Assembly (NCBI GenBank): GCA_002716125.1
Contig: PAZH01000089.1
Location: 1 to 42,745 of the forward strand
Direction of reading: 5' to 3'
Source: Rhodospirillaceae bacterium
GTDB lineage: Bacteria; Pseudomonadota; Alphaproteobacteria; UBA8366
DNA length: 42,745 bases
The translations under genes were made by a program, and so were the position numbers. Position 1 is the stretch's first letter. Every line of letters begins with the position of its first letter. The notes beneath the pieces were generated by a model. The model had not been told where the DNA came from. It saw nothing but the letters and a program-made list of their open reading frames with translations, and did no database searches. Shown in pieces: positions 42,571 to 42,745 of this stretch.

Positions 42571-42745
42571 ATGTCAAAGAGAACTTATAAGCCCGAAGAG
42601 ATTGTCGCGAAGCTGCGTCAGGTTGGTATTTTGCACAGCCAGGGCAGCACGATTGCGGATGCGATCCGCCAGATCGGCGTGAGCGAAGTGACGTTCTATC
42701 GCTGGCGCAAGTAGTATGGTGGCATGAAGACTGACCAGCTGAAGC
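42571..42745 (+). pseudogene. IS3-family transposase orfA, partial at the window edge, with in-frame TAG
   Basis: From ATG 42571 (GGAGGG upstream) the frame reads MSKRTYKPEEIVAKLRQVGI, a helix-turn-helix with ADAIRQIGVSEVTFYRWRK, then TAG at 42712-42714 (codon 48), then YGGMKTDQLK to the edge. IS3-family orfA proteins continue RWR-x-E/x-YGG(M/L)KTDQ(V/L)KRLK without a break, so TAG probably replaces a Glu codon (GAG) or similar. The element begins between the tRNA-His end (42508) and the start codon; a possible left end is the TGGTCCAGCC at 42531. The rest, including orfB, is outside the window. Confidence 0.78.

Overview
The window looks like chromosomal DNA from a free-living, probably marine, aerobic alphaproteobacterium, possibly in or near the Rhodospirillales. 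The signs are a moderately high GC content, a glnB-glnA unit behind a sigma-54 promoter, a dctPQM TRAP transporter, parE, CaiB-type CoA transferases, a DUF2927 protein and a CheZ-like phosphatase. This placement is inference from gene content, not a phylogeny. The window holds about 40 genes, one tRNA (His) and the start of an insertion sequence at the right edge.

Left region (1-9.8 kb): a GrdB/PrdB-like protein runs off the left edge with an in-frame UGA exactly at the first position of a U/C-x-x-C motif, so it is a strong selenoprotein candidate. It is divergent from a phosphosulfolactate-synthase-like gene and a GST-like gene. Then come a HupE/UreJ metal permease, an IlvD/Edd sugar-acid dehydratase, a DUF427 protein, pyrC, a truncated nhaA remnant, an SDR and an AhpD-like protein.

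Middle (9.8-25.4 kb): a cytochrome c lies divergent from a very cysteine-rich protein (12 CxPC motifs) joined to a cytochrome P460 domain but interrupted by one amber codon. An MFS carrier precedes badH, badI and a RidA gene, which suggests alicyclic-acid ring cleavage. A P60 peptidase, a FecR protein and an unrecognised exported protein follow. Next is a TPP enzyme / iron alcohol dehydrogenase / MFS operon, whose MFS gene is frameshifted at a run of nine G, then dctPQM and a YHS protein.

Right (25.4-42.7 kb): a CheZ-like gene with an in-frame TAA, a cupin, two CaiB/BaiF CoA transferases (one with its parts in unusual order), a TPR-glycosyltransferase, a DEAD-box helicase, an alpha/beta hydrolase, a DUF2927 protein, parE, a stand-alone cyclic-nucleotide-binding domain, a FecR-cyclophilin fusion, glnA, glnB, a class I aminotransferase, tRNA-His and an IS3-type orfA with an in-frame TAG.

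Three features stand out across the window. First, at least five genes are interrupted (nhaA, P460, MFS, cheZ, IS orfA), each in a different way. Second, convergent gene pairs are packed very tightly, and three pairs overlap by four bases at their stop codons. Third, the putative selenoprotein next to a ComA-like gene is the most promising lead for new biology. No CRISPR array, prophage, rRNA or defence system was seen.
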